Assembly (NCBI RefSeq): GCF_036785885.1
Contig: NC_092320.1
Coordinates: forward strand, 11,719,557-11,783,556
Length of the DNA stretch: 64,000 bases
Origin: Coffea arabica
Lineage: Eukaryota > Streptophyta > Magnoliopsida > Gentianales > Rubiaceae
Reading direction: 5' to 3'
The position numbers and the translations under genes are program-made. Of the stretch, positions 48,143 to 60,179 are shown one piece after another. The notes under the pieces are model-generated. The model was not told the origin of the DNA and did not search any database. It saw only the letters and a program-made list of their open reading frames with translations. Positions within the stretch are counted from its first letter, which is position 1, and each line of letters opens with the position of its first letter.

Positions 48143-50970
48143 CCAACAAAGGTGATGGTCCATCCCTCACGGTATCTTAAGGCTTAAGCAAAGGGAGTGC
48201 TACAGTAAATGGTATATATAGAGTTGTGCATAGGTGGAGGAAATGGTCCAATTGGCTTGGCATAATTGTGACACTATGACTATAATTTTTTTTATGTGAG
48301 CGTGATGTACATTAAACAATCCAAGTGTTGCTACTTTGATGCCTGGTGTGGTTACATTATGGATATGACTTTTTGCAACTTGAATATACATACATATGTG
48401 GTAAATATGGGACTTGATATACAATTTTGTATGGTGTGAGTTCCTTTATTTTCAATTGTTTACAGTATTTCACAGTTATTCGTGATCTTTGAAGTCTGTT
48501 AAGACAGATTTATGGTCAATCAGAGGGGGAGAAAACTGATGGGGAACTTGGGAGAACCTATGCACTTATGTTCCAGGAAAATGTGTGTCATGAGTTGTAC
48601 CTAGATAATCAAGTGTTTCTCTCGGTGTCCCTGAATTGGAAAATGCTGCAGATTTTGATCCGATTGAAAGGAAATTATACTAATTTGTTGAAAAGTTGGA
48701 GCACAACGCTTCTACTAACTACTATACATCTAACTTGCAGGTATCACATACGTGTGTAAGAGGTTAGTATTGGTGAATCAGGCTTCAACTGATAATAGAC
48801 GGAACCATATGATGTTCACATATCTTTCTCACGAGTTCTAATCCTATTTATCCGTCTGTACCAGGCAAAATGCATTACCTGCGTGTATTACTGGTTAACG
48901 ATGGACATACTAAAACTCTTATGAGTCGTCCTGGTCGATGGTATGTACGTGTAAAACACGGCAATCTTGGTGCTCTAAATGAGTGGGACACGAAAATTTA
49001 TGTGCAATTCCTTCAATTAAATTCTTTTTAAGTCTCCATATTTTGTCTCTTAATCTTGATCATCTGACCTGATCGAATTGTGCTGCTCTAGTTGCAAATA
49101 AGATGTGGTGTTGGAGGCGTGGAAACTTAGCCTCGTTTAAAGTTAGTTGTCCAGGATGCGAATTAATTCAGTCGATGGGCTTTGAAGATGAAGCATAGGA
49201 AAAGGATAGAGATCCCGTAATAAGTGCCCGTAAAAGTTTTATCTTATATGGCGAATTTGGGACTACATTCTGTGGGAAACTTTATTATATATGTAATTCA
49301 GGAGGGCAACTGGAAAGTATTATGTAAATCAAATGTGAGTCATAATGTTAGAATTTTATAGTAAGCCCACCCTCTCTTTTTAATGTGCTTATCCTATGTC
49401 TTTAGAGCAAATATTTTTTTTTTCAAAAAAAAAATCTATATTTAATACCAGGGTTACATTTAAAGTTAGGAGATAAAAAAAAAAAAAAAGAATTGTTTCT
49501 TACTTTTGCTAATGAGGTGCATTGGACAACTGGCTTGAAGCAAGCAAAGGAATTTGAAGTTTATCGTGAAAATATCGAGAAGTGGAATGAAAATCTTACC
49601 GATGTCAATGGATTTGGAATTTTGAATTTAAACTTGTTCTTTGAAATGTCAATAAATCTCAAATCTTTTTTTTTTTTTTTTTTTGGTTTTTTGATAATGC
49701 GTAATCTTTTCTTACAATAATAATGTGTACACGCGAAGGTATTCCATCATGTTTCATATTCATATGCACCACCACGTGACATTAACAACAAATAGGGTCG
49801 CTTATGATCTGCGGTAGGAAATGGCCAAACCCCATCCACGTGAGCCGAACTTAAAGTTCCAGCTTAAAAATTCCTTCCCACGAGTTGAGACTCCTTCGAA
49901 GGGAGAAATTCAAGCGGTGCTGCTTATGGAGCATTTAAGACTTTATTGTATGTACACTAACATGTCTTGACTCCATACTACATGTTTGTTTGGAGTTCAA
50001 AGTTGAATTAAGATGATATAGCATACTTCTTTCAGAGTGTACGTGTACATTGTTAATATAGAAAAGATTAATTCAATTATAAATAATAAAAGTGTTTATT
50101 TTGATCTTAGTTGAGAAAGTCAACACTTCATGATTTAACAAATATTAGCCCTAAACTAATATCCCAATTCGGCTGAAGCAAGCAAGTGGTCTTTGGCAGT
50201 AGGATCAGTGCCTCTCTCTGTAACAAAGGTTTGAAAATCTAAAGACAAACCTAACCCTCTTGATTACGAAATTAGGTAATGATTAAAAAGCTAGTCGGTG
50301 TTAGTTGATGTTAGCTAGATTGTGGGCATAATTGGGTCCATCTAACACTGAAATGCGTTCTTAATTAATTAGCGGCCGATGGAACTTTAATTAAAAGCCT
50401 CGCTCTATATATATAGGTGGCCTTTCCAAGTGGCGAAAGATTAGCTCTAAAAAAGAAAGGAGAAAATAAAAACCCTGATCGATTTTAGGAAACATCGGGT
50501 CATTCGTTCAATGATCCACCCCCTTTCTCTGTTTCTAAAGGATTGTTGTCGATGAATTTTCAAATTCACGTTATTATATTGTCTGACCGTGTTTTTGCGT
50601 CCAATCATTTGACTACTTTTTCAAGTATGTAGTCAAATAGCAATCATTATGAAAATTTGAAAAAGCAATCCCAAAACATAGAAGAGAGCCAGACTTATAT
50701 CTTCAAATTACATAAATGGATAGTACAAAAACATCAGAGTAAATGGGATCAAATATGCAGTATAGGCATTTTGGCCCCAAGAAAAACTTCATCTAAGATC
50801 AATACAGTAGATTTGTGTATTGATCTTTTGGCTCCATCATAAGACGAGCAGAAAGAAGAATTTTGAGTCCTCATGTGCTTAAGAATGAAATTTAACCACG
50901 ATGCCAATTTCGATATTGCGTACTATAAAGCATAATATGGCCAAGCTATACAAATCATAACGGTATCCCC
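48143..50970. other. LSD1 3' flank and AT-rich intergenic DNA
   Basis: The first few hundred bases are probably LSD1 3' untranslated region. Beyond that there are poly(T) and poly(A) runs (49668-49684, 49478-49491). A promoter-like TATATATATAGG lies near 50407, but no gene follows it. Confidence 0.45.
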
Positions 50971-50974
50971 AGAT

Positions 50975-51197
50975 TGCAGGGCACAATATTATGCATAATT
51001 CAACTCTTAAATACTTAATTATCCTTGCTAAAATACTGGAACTGAGAAACAGAAAATATTGAGAAATACCATTTTGGGAGAGGGGGGGGGGGGTTTGTAA
51101 TAGCAATTTTAAGGCAGATTATTAGCTTGGTGTGCTTTCAATCTTCCATGGTACGAGAAGTAAAAGCACTCCTACTTCGGCCACACGAAATAATTGG
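50975..51197 (+). repeat. Noncoding motif block, copy 1
   Basis: Shared strings in order: TTGCAGGGCACAA (near 50975), GGCAGATTATTAGCTT (51113-51128), a GAAGTAAAAGCAC string, and CGGCCACACGAAATAATTGG at the right end. It lacks the CATGCATG core of the other copies. No ORF. Confidence 0.7.
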
Positions 51198-51944
51198 TTT
51201 GGAATTATAGTATACAAACACGGAATTATATTGAGAGAAACGGAAAAGGTTACCATACAAACATTTTTTTTAATTTATTTTATTAAGATGATATAGAGAG
51301 AGCGTTATTTAAGCAAAAACAAAAAGTGATAGGAAAAACATCCTGGTCTCTTTGATGCGGTAAAATTGATGTCCTAATTCTTATCATTCAGATGTTATGA
51401 CTGTTTTGACCAAAAAAAAACCCATTTATCAATATTTTTTACATTAGGTGTTTTTTTTTTTTTTTTTAAACTTTTCTTGGAGTATTACTTTTACAAACTA
51501 TTTCTTCCTTAACAATTTAAGTCCGTACTAGAGAATTTCTTGCATCAGTTTTAATATCATTCACATGATTCTGTAAAACAAAATTAATTGATTCATATGA
51601 AATAGTTTTTGCAAAAAAATAAATGAAAAAATAAAAGATCCAAAATTTATCAAAATTAATTGGTCATTTAGAGCAACAATTAAAAACTTGCAAAGGACCT
51701 ATTTTCAAGGATTTTGGATGGTTCAGCCAACATCTCGACCAACGATTAGTGGAAATTTTTTTTTTTTTTTTTTTAATAAACGAGAACAATCATGGGCAGT
51801 TCAACCGCGAAAGGTAAAACTTAACAGCTTTATAAAATTGGACTTATACTCTCCATAATTTTCCTAGACGATAGTATTTCAGTTATTTATACAGCATTTA
51901 TCTTACTAAAAATAGCAGCATCTGCAATCATAATTATTTTGCAT

Positions 51945-52200
51945 GATCAACGCCGTGATTTGTAGGGCACAATCGTGCATGCATGGCACGTAACAGACCT
52001 AAGTGTCCTTTTAAAAATATCAGGAAATGAAAGAGTAGCGGAAATATTCAATCAAGGGGACCTTTAATTAGGATGGGGCTTGGCATATCGACGAGGAAGT
52101 GCAATTTTCAGGCCAATTATTAGCTTACACAAAATCTTTTACTTCGCTGTCCATCCAGCAAGCTAGAATTAAAAGCAAGCCGTCTGTGGCCTCAAGAAAT
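51945..52200 (+). repeat. Noncoding motif block, copy 2
   Basis: Contains TGCATGATCAACGCCG, TTTGTAGGGCACAATCG, TGCATGCATGGCACGTA, GACCTAAGTGTCC, GGGGCTTGGCAT, CAGGCCAATTATTAGCTTA and GCAAGCCGTCTGTGGCC in the same order as copies 3 and 4. Confidence 0.75.
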
Positions 52201-52209
52201 AAATTTTAT

Positions 52210-53280
52210 TAGGGTTAAATAGAAAATGGAAATAAAAAAGGATAACGTTTTTATACACTGTTAGAGTATAAAATATTCTTTACCCTAGTAAATTTAAATT
52301 ATGGCAGATGACATGAATTTAGATTTAAAATTCTATCACATCAACTAATTTTTAGGAGTTTATCTATTATGATATTTTCCATAAACCGTGGACTAATAGA
52401 CAACAAACAATTGCACGAATCTAAACTATCTCTATGCAATGAATCACCGGAGTCAACTTAGTGACTAGGGGAGGGATGTTATAGTCTTTTCTACTGTCAT
52501 AAATTAAATATTTGAAAGTAAAATACTCGTAAAGAGTTGGTACTTTAAATGAGTAATGCGTGTTTACCCATAAATTATACTCCTTAAAATTTATTAATTG
52601 TTAATTGATTTATAGTACTTTGTCATTCATTGGATATGTAGCACAAAGGGCAAATCTGATACAAAATTCTAATTTCACTCCCTAAAATAATATTTTAATC
52701 GTTTGGACTAAATTTGCAAAGGATTAGTAACCTCAGGGGAGCTCAGTGTAATTTTTCAAACTACAGGGGAGGTCAGTGCAAATGTCAGAAACCTCAGGAG
52801 AGGTTTCTGCAATTATCCCTAGATTTTATCCACCAAAATGCGCACAAGGACGATATAAAAATCTCTGAAGTATGACGGAAACCCTGAATTGCATACACTT
52901 TAGAGACAAAAATTTGTACTCGCTTACGTAAAAAATAACAAGAACTCACCTTTTATCTTTATACTTTAACCACACAAAGAAAAAACATATAAGACAATCT
53001 CTCTATTTTAAGATGAGACTACCAATAACTTTTCTATCTTCTCTACTATTATACACGTGGTGTGAATTTTTCCAAGGATATGTCTTTCCTAGCTTTTAGG
53101 TCTATTAGAATTCTCATTATTAGGAGGATCAAGATGTCCACAATTATCAAAGTAAAACTAGGAGGTAAGTTAAAGTGGGTAGATAATTAATCCCATTTAT
53201 GATAATTACCTTTTTAACGATTGAAGGTGCTATGATAAGAGTACCTAGTATGCCATGATATCTTATTTGCCCGTCAGCTA
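52210..53280. other. AT-rich intergenic DNA, no gene
   Basis: Around 52730-52830 the phrase CTCAGGGGAG / CAGGGGAGGTCAGTG / CTCAGGAGAGG recurs imperfectly, a short local repeat. No coding signal. Confidence 0.5.
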
Positions 53281-53481
53281 ATGTTTATATATTTCATCGT
53301 TTGGGTTGTCTCCAACTCGAGAAGCTTGCCTGAAAGGATTTTAGAGGGAGTACAAGCTCAATTAAATCAATTTCCAACTACACTGGTTTCTTTGAGCCCC
53401 TGCATTGCAATCTTGCTTGTACTTGCTATATTCGGTATCCTACGTATGACTCATTGGCCTATGGTTTTATCGATTGCATGA
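53281..53481 (+). CDS. Short ORF, possibly the last exon of an unidentified gene
   Basis: 66 codons: a polar half (SLPERILEGVQAQLNQFP) and then a strongly hydrophobic stretch (CIAILLVLAIFGIL), followed by a stop. This looks more like real protein than chance, perhaps an exon with one membrane segment. I cannot name a family and found no partner exon. A hAT MITE sits 12 bases after the stop. It may be a captured or relic exon. Confidence 0.25.
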   Translation: MFIYFIVWVVSNSRSLPERILEGVQAQLNQFPTTLVSLSPCIAILLVLAIFGILRMTHWPMVLSIA

Positions 53482-53493
53482 AAAGACTACTTC

Positions 53494-54064
53494 TAGGGGT
53501 GTGCAAAATCAAAAAATTTCGATTTATCGATCGAATTCGAATTGAATTCGGAATTTCAAATTCGGTAATTCGGAATGAAAATTGAAATATCCGATTTCAA
53601 ATTGGTCGAATTCGGTAATGAGATTTTTCAAATCGAAAATTTCGATTTCGAATTCACAATTCGAATTCAAAATCGAAATTGGAATTCGAAATTCCTATTT
53701 CGATTTCAAATCTGTTTTTCATATATATATATAATATATATAATATAACATTTATATTATAATAATAATTTTTATATTCATGAATTTGATGAAATCGGAA
53801 TTCCTATTTCGTTTTCACACATATAAATAATATTTTTTTATATATATGTAATATAATATTTATATAATAATAATAATCATTTTTATATTCATGAATTCGG
53901 TGAAATCGGAATTTACCGAATTCCAAATTGAATTTGAAACGAATTCGAATTCGGAATTGGTGAATTCGAAATCGAAATCGATCAAAAATTCTGATACCAA
54001 AATTCCGAAAAATTCCAATTTCAAAGTTCTGAATTATCGATTTCGATTTCGATTCACAACCCTA
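53494..54064. mobile_element. hAT-type MITE, 571 bp
   Basis: It begins TAGGGGTGTGCAAAATC and ends GATTCACAACCCTA, giving inverted termini, with an exact 8-bp target duplication ACTACTTC at 53486-53493 and 54065-54072. The interior is made of many overlapping GAATTCGAAATC-like units around two AT-rich cores. No coding capacity. Confidence 0.85.
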
Positions 54065-54072
54065 ACTACTTC

Positions 54073-54496
54073 TACGGGAAGTATCTTTGGGTAAGTTTAG
54101 ATGATCAAATCATTATATTCAGACGCATATACAAATATTTCAGTCTTTCCCTACCTAAAATTATCAGTTTGAAGACGCAGGATGGCCATTAAATTGAATC
54201 GATCACCTCACACACCCCACAAAAAAAACACACACACACACACACTTTTTATATTAGGCTGTGTCTGCCATAATCAAAATCATCAGTTCGTATAGATATG
54301 AAAGTTTATAAAGTCCAAGAATTTAATGAAATTCAGGTGTCCATTAATATTGATGGCTGCAAGTGCCATTGCAAACTTTATTCATAATTAATTAAGCTAC
54401 AATGCTTAGCAACTTTATTAATTTGTAACTGAAATTGCTTCCATACTTGAGACACTAGCTCTCTATAACAAAGATTCAACCTCTCTATGATTATAA
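54073..54496. other. AT-rich DNA, probable 3' flank of the first HD-Zip gene
   Basis: Includes an AC-rich run (54228-54245). No gene. Confidence 0.5.
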
Positions 54497-55542
54497 TTAA
54501 CCCCGAATTTTCAAGCCGCTATGCTTGTACTTAGGGCTCTGGACCACGTCCCCGGAGGCTGCAGCGGCTGTTGCATTTCTTTCATGCTTCCCATCGCCAC
54601 TGCTACTCCCCTTAGTGGCAACTCCTTGCACTTTTTTGCACGACGGACACACTGAAATCCCCACGCAGTTTGTTATTTGTGCATAAAATGCTGCCCTTAA
54701 GGCTTTCAAATCGTCAATCTCTTTCTTCAACTTGCCATTTTCCTCTCTCAGATTGTCGCAATGGTTCTTCCATAGCTCGCAATCAGTTTCTGTTTGCTTC
54801 AGTTTTGTTCTTCGAGATCATTCCAAGAATTGTATTTTCAATCAGATAAAAATTGAAAACGAAGTGTAATAAACAACCCAGAAAAGAGAAATTAAAAAAA
54901 AAAACTCGGATTTAGGTGTTGATCAAATAATCACCTGGCCCTCCTGTTTTGGAACCACACCTCAACTTGCCGAGGTTTCAAACCTAACCTGGCAGCCAGC
55001 TCAATTTTCTGAGCCTGCAACAAGTGTTAATCGAATATTTCTTGTCCTCAGAACTAGTAAAAACTTTGTAAATCCAAACGAAATAAATTCAAGTACATCT
55101 TCTAATTAATGATGTGATCTGGCCTCTCCTGATCATATATTTCTCTCTACATTTAATCGCAATTCTTTTCACCTTAAGAAATTTAGTAACATGCTGCTCA
55201 TAGATAATATACACGTCCAGAGTATCAATAAGATCAGAAGGAAAAGGCGCGCTAATTAACACGTCAAGACTGTGACGGGAAAAAAATGAAAGAAACACTT
55301 ACAGTGTTGAGAGTGGTGTGCTTTTTGAAACTATCTTCTAGAACAGCTGTTTGCTCCTTAGAGAGCCTCAACTTCTTTCTGCTTTCACCGCCATTATCCT
55401 CGCTATTTCTGCTAGATTGTCCTTCGTCAACCAAGGACAGGTCCAATGACAAGGCACGCTTGTCTGGCTTAGGCACTGAATTGCCGGAAGAAGTACCAAT
55501 TCCGAGGGCAAGTTTGGTGTTGCAAAAGTCATCATCCACCAT
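54497..55542 (-). CDS. HD-Zip class II transcription factor (210 aa, three exons)
   Basis: Exons on the minus strand: 55542-55303, 55014-54935 and 54809-54497 (240+80+313 nt, 211 codons with stop). Two N-terminal EAR-like leucine motifs (LALGIG, residues 11-16; LSLDLSL, 31-37) suggest repression. The homeodomain (about 55-111) keeps helix 3 as [13 protein letters not shown]. The zipper has leucines at 127, 134 and 141, with Trp instead of Leu at 120. The class II redox motif CPSCE appears as CPSCK (161-165). The start [14 protein letters not shown] resembles the HAT9/HAT22 group. Such proteins bind CAATNATTG-type sites as dimers and often act in auxin and shade responses. An upstream in-frame ATG at 55674 lies in the probable leader and was not chosen. 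It is a tandem relative of the gene at 61.1-62.0 kb. Confidence 0.92.
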
Positions 55543-58500
55543 GATTGAGGATACAGAGAGAGGGAGAGATGGAGAGAAAAGTTGAAATGATAGAATGATG
55601 TTGGGAAAGGGGGGAATATATACATACGTATATATAGACGTATATATGTAGAGTCCATTTATCGAAACACTCATACAAAAAACTGTGAGTTATGAAAGGG
55701 GTATATATAGGTTGTAGCTAGGAATTTTTTTTTTTTTTTTTTGGAGTGATGGAGTAATTTGTTGTTACATGAAAGTGGGATCAAATAAATAATGTATTTA
55801 TTATGAAGTTATAAAAGATGACAAAGCAAAACTGTAATAATATGAAATAGTAATTAATTGCAGGCGTTAGAGTATTTGTGGATCCTTAGATAGAGGCTCA
55901 ATTAGTCTATAAGCCATGCTTATTCTAGATGTTTGACTTGTATGCTTAATGCTATAGAAGATTTGAACCTTAATTTTGTGTATATTAATTTGTTTGAAGG
56001 ACAAATGTTCCCTCAGTAATTCTGGTTTGCTGCTACTCATCCTGCAGAGTTGATTGATAATCTGATTAAATGCAGCATGTAACTTCACAGGTATTCACTG
56101 ATAGAGATGAAACAAGCAAGATCTGTAATAGCCGGACGGTTATGAAACATTCACCAACCCCCTGGATTATTGGTATTAAAAAAATAAAATGTTTCATTAA
56201 AGAGAGCTAACAATTATTAAAATAAATTTTCTTCATTTAAACATGAATTAATATCATTGGAAAATTAGACGATGGTTTTGCAAAAATGATCCTATAAGTT
56301 GATTCTAAAAATTGTTGCAGCCCAACTTGTGGATTGGTCCAATAACATGTTTTTCAAATTTCAATCAGTGACTGAGGTTCTGCGATTCTTCTTGTTGTTT
56401 AGTTTTGCAAGCCCTTCTCAATGAGGGTTTCCCGTATGTAAATTGCTAAGAAAATTGAGATGCGATAATGATGAAGATTGTTGGAGTTCTATATGGAGCC
56501 ACACATTAATTGGTTCGTGAAAGTTGAATAATTTAAAAATGCATTTATTATTAAGTTATGGAAGAGGGTGACAAAGCAAAACTGCAATAATATGAGATTG
56601 TAATTGTACGCGTTATGAGTTTTGAGTCTTATATTGTATCCTTGCCTCGAAGTATAATAATATCCTGTGTGGCATTCTTGATTTTACGGGTGTAACTTCT
56701 AAGTTTAAGTTTAGCCAACAGTCAATTGCAATTTTGGAATATGGGCATATAAGGGAATTCGGTTTAATAAGGTTTAATTCGGATCAATGTTGGGAACCTC
56801 ACAAATTGTTGAATCATTATTTATTTATATTGGGTCTATCTAACGGGCGCTTATAGGTCATTTGTTAAGATATATTTTAGACGTCATGTTTTATAAATGT
56901 AAAATTAATTAAGAAAAGTAAATAAATATAAGAAAGGGCAGATAAGATTAAATAGAGAAAGTATATAAATGTAAGGAAGGATAATAATTATTAGTATGCA
57001 TATATTCATAATAAATTAAATACATTTTAGATATATTAACGGGTGCCCAATTGACACCCATGAAAAGAATCCATTTATATTATTGCTCTACGCACAGGAC
57101 TGAGCAATAGAAATGAGACGAGAGCATGGAAAGGTAGACGTTTTCAAACGTACACCTGCACCACATGAGTTCTTGATTTTAACTAGGAAAGGCTGAATTG
57201 AGAGAGCGTATAATTCTCAAATATTGCTATGAAAAGTTGGATTGCAACAATTTGTTAGAAACAATAGCTATTATATTTTTGCCTACCAATTGGTTATAAA
57301 ATTATTACGTGGTCCAAAACCTACGAACTATTATTTTAAAGTGAGACGTATTGAATTTAGAACCTCCTATTTATAATTCTGTCCGCCTTATCACGTAATT
57401 CAATGCTCCCCAAAACTATGAACTACTTAAATGATTTGTGTTAGATAATTGATTTTTTAAAAACTATTTTGCGTAGTCTTTTTCTTCTGTAATGAAACAA
57501 CACCTACGCGAGAAATTGAGTGCTTTTTGTATGCAAATTCCTCTTATGGTTGAAAAAGATATCTTATGTATTTTGATATGGATTGCGAAAGAATAATGTG
57601 ATCAAGTCATTTTAAACGAGAAAAAGAAAGAAGAAAAACTAATTGGTGATTTATAAATTTAAATGCTTCCAAATAATCTACACAATATCAAAATTTTCAT
57701 CGAATCTTTCAATTAAAATACAAGACTTTTCTAAAATTAGACACAAGCCTTATCTATATATAAGATGGATGAGAAATATATTTATGTATTCTTTCATACC
57801 CATTGCGAGAGAATAATGTGATAAGAGCACGAATAGTGTTTGGCGACTATATAACAATTAGAGAAGGAAATATATATATGACTGTGGTAAACAAACTAAA
57901 GTGAAAAGCATATAACAAAAAGCTCTGAAGACTAAGATACTCTTAAAGTTGAAAAAATTTGTTCGTGTCTAGATTACTAGTTTATTGTATATTTTCTAAC
58001 AAACCATTAAAACCAATTAAGTTGATAATCAGTTCATTAGCTTTACCACTGGCGGTTAAGTATCCTAAATTAATTGGCCGTTCATGCAAGTTGTATCTTT
58101 TGCCCAATGCTATAAAACTGGCTAAAGCCTTATAGTTAACGTCTTGCCATGCCGCACTATTGATTGACAAAAGAGAGTCTGCCTCGTGTTTCGTTTTAAT
58201 GTGAAGCTACGTACCACACAAGTTTAAACAAGCCTTAATTTGCCCTCTTCTTATCTAGCTTGTGTCATTTTCTTTTAATCCATGACAATCATTAACGGCT
58301 AGATGATGTTTAATTGTGGGATGAATTTTGTTAATTTAACTGTGAATTAAGCGTCTATTCCGCAGTAATACAAACGAGGATATGTTCTCGATCATTGTCT
58401 TTCTTCCTCTTCCTAACTTTACAACCCTCACCTTTTCGGAAACAATTAAGTAAAAATGATATTTTGACATTAGATAAAAGCAAATGTAATCTGGAAGTAT

Positions 58501-58640
58501 AAAGCATAACATACCAAATTAATTATAACATGAAAAATATCAGTCGAAATCTAATTTCACCTATATAATAGAACTAACTACAACTTGTTTATTATCCTCT
58601 CTATTAATTTCTTTTAGCTTTTGCCCTCTGCAGTGCTTAT
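55543..58640. other. Promoter of the first HD-Zip gene and AT-rich intergenic DNA
   Basis: About 100 bases at 55767-55870 are repeated in diverged form at 56516-56617 (shared GACAAAGCAAAACTG and AATAATATGA strings), so part of the promoter region is duplicated. No other gene is seen up to 58640. Confidence 0.55.
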
Positions 58641-58650
58641 ATAGGAATGA

Positions 58651-58965
58651 AGCTGTAGATTGTAGGGCACAATCATGCATGCATGCATGGTTCGTAACTC
58701 TTAAAGAACAAAATTGTCGTTTACAAAATATGGGGAAATGCAAAGAAGGAATAAAAAGAAACGAGGGTTGGGTAAGGTTTTTATGATGACAAATGAAAGA
58801 ATAGTGTAATAAAAGGAGGGTTCAGTAGGGTGGGGCTTTGCATGTGGCATTAGAATTGCAATTTGAAGGCCAATAATTAGCTTAGAAAAATTTTTCAACT
58901 TGAGCGTCCTTCCAAGTCACAAGAAGTAATAGCACGCCGGCTGTGGCCAAACGAAATAATTGGCC
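58651..58965 (+). repeat. Noncoding motif block, copy 3
   Basis: Contains TTGTAGGGCACAATCA, TGCATGCATGCATGG, GGGGCTTTGCAT, GAAGGCCAATAATTAGCTTAG, CACGCCGGCTGTGGCC and ACGAAATAATTGG in the same order as copy 2. Confidence 0.75.
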
Positions 58966-59239
58966 TATACTTTGGTGAGTGACAATTACAAGGAAAAGTT
59001 TTTTTTTTTTTTTATGTTTTTCAATTTCATTTATATTGCTGCCATGATGCACAAGGAGTTATCATAACTCCAAAAAAAAAAAGTATGTATAGCAAAAATG
59101 GCATTTATGTGTTAATTATTTTTTAAATTGAAATTGGAAAGCCTTTGTGAGGTGCAGTGACCAGCGGTGAACTAAAAATATTATGTGACTCTATATGAGA
59201 GCCATCGATTATTTTAACCACAGAGATTGTCTAGTAATT

Positions 59240-59414
59240 TTTTTTTTTTTTGTCGACACAGGAGTGTCCGGATCAATTCTTATGGGGCCCGACTAATTTT
59301 CCCAACCCGACCAAGGCACGATAAGTGCGCAAGCGTCCTCATAGCGCAGTTTCGAACCCGGAACCTGAATGTCCCAAAGGAACGCTGCTACCATGTGGCT
59401 AAACTCGTTGGGGC
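59240..59414 (-). mobile_element. tRNA-derived SINE
   Basis: It is flanked by the exact 15-bp target duplication GATTGTCTAGTAATT (59225-59239 and 59415-59429). On the minus strand the body starts GCCCCAACGAG and carries an A-box-like TTAGCCACATGGTAGC, then the B box GGTTCGAAAC at the usual distance. It ends with a 12-base A tail (59240-59251). These are the RNA polymerase III promoter parts of a tRNA-derived short interspersed element. The exact duplication suggests a recent insertion. Confidence 0.9.
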
Positions 59415-59962
59415 GATTGTCTAGTAATTAGGAGAGAGTTTTTATAATTTTTTTTTACTATCAAATTTAAGTTTCAAATCATGGATCCGATAATTGGGAA
59501 TAGAAAGGGTGTGGAAAGAGGAGGGAGGGTAAAAAAAAAAAAAAAGAGAGAGAGAGTTATGGATTATTTTGTTATAGGGTATGCTTAGAAGGGTGTACCA
59601 AACCTTACTGTTTTGTGAAATTAAAATAAAAATGAAAAAGTGTTCAAATGCAAGGAGAATAAAGAACAATGTAGCTTATCACATTATTAAGTACTCTGAG
59701 GATCTCATTACTCAATTTTTAGTTCCTTGATACTCAAAATTTCTTTTAAGAAAAAAATTCTTGCTGGGTCACATATATCAACTAGTTGTGAAAAACATAA
59801 ATACAATAATTCCGCTATTATTACGAAATGTAAAAGGCTGCTAGAACTTAAATTGCCGAAAACTAAAGTTATTGGATGAAAGCGATTACCTTGATGGTAT
59901 AAATATTGGAAAAGATACATATTATTGTAAGGCCTTTTTCCAAAGACTTAATCTAAAAAAAT

Positions 59963-60170
59963 GTGCATGATCACTGCCGTAGTTTGTAGGGCACAAATTG
60001 TGCATGCATGGTACGTATAGACCCAAGCGTCATTTACGAGTACTGGTAATCCAGAAAGAGAGCGTGGAGGGCAATTTGCTGAACAATTAAGCATGCATAG
60101 GAAAAACTTTTCACGCCTGTGTCCCTCAAAGTAGTTATAGAGTAAAAGCCGGCCGGCAATGGCGATTATG
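59963..60170 (+). repeat. Noncoding motif block, copy 4
   Basis: Contains TGCATGATCACTGCCGT, TTTGTAGGGCACAAATTG, TGCATGCATGGTACGTA, GACCCAAGCGTC, GGGCAATTTGCTGAAC and AAGCCGGCCGGCAATGG. It is the shortest copy, but its first 60 bases match copy 2 best. Confidence 0.75.
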
Positions 60171-60179
60171 TTCGAAGGT

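Noticed and set aside
50400..50460. TATATATATAGG as a gene promoter
   Set aside because: It looks like a TATA box, but no coding sequence follows within several hundred bases.
53486..54073. Mutator-type (9-bp duplication) reading of the MITE at 53.5 kb
   Set aside because: Counting the T of TAGGGG as part of the terminus gives symmetrical TA...TA ends and an exact 8-bp duplication, which fits hAT better.
55543..55674. Upstream ATG at 55674 as the start of the first HD-Zip protein
   Set aside because: The added residues are low-complexity leader translation (Tyr/Ile-rich from a TATATA region), and the ATG at 55542 begins the family-like sequence.
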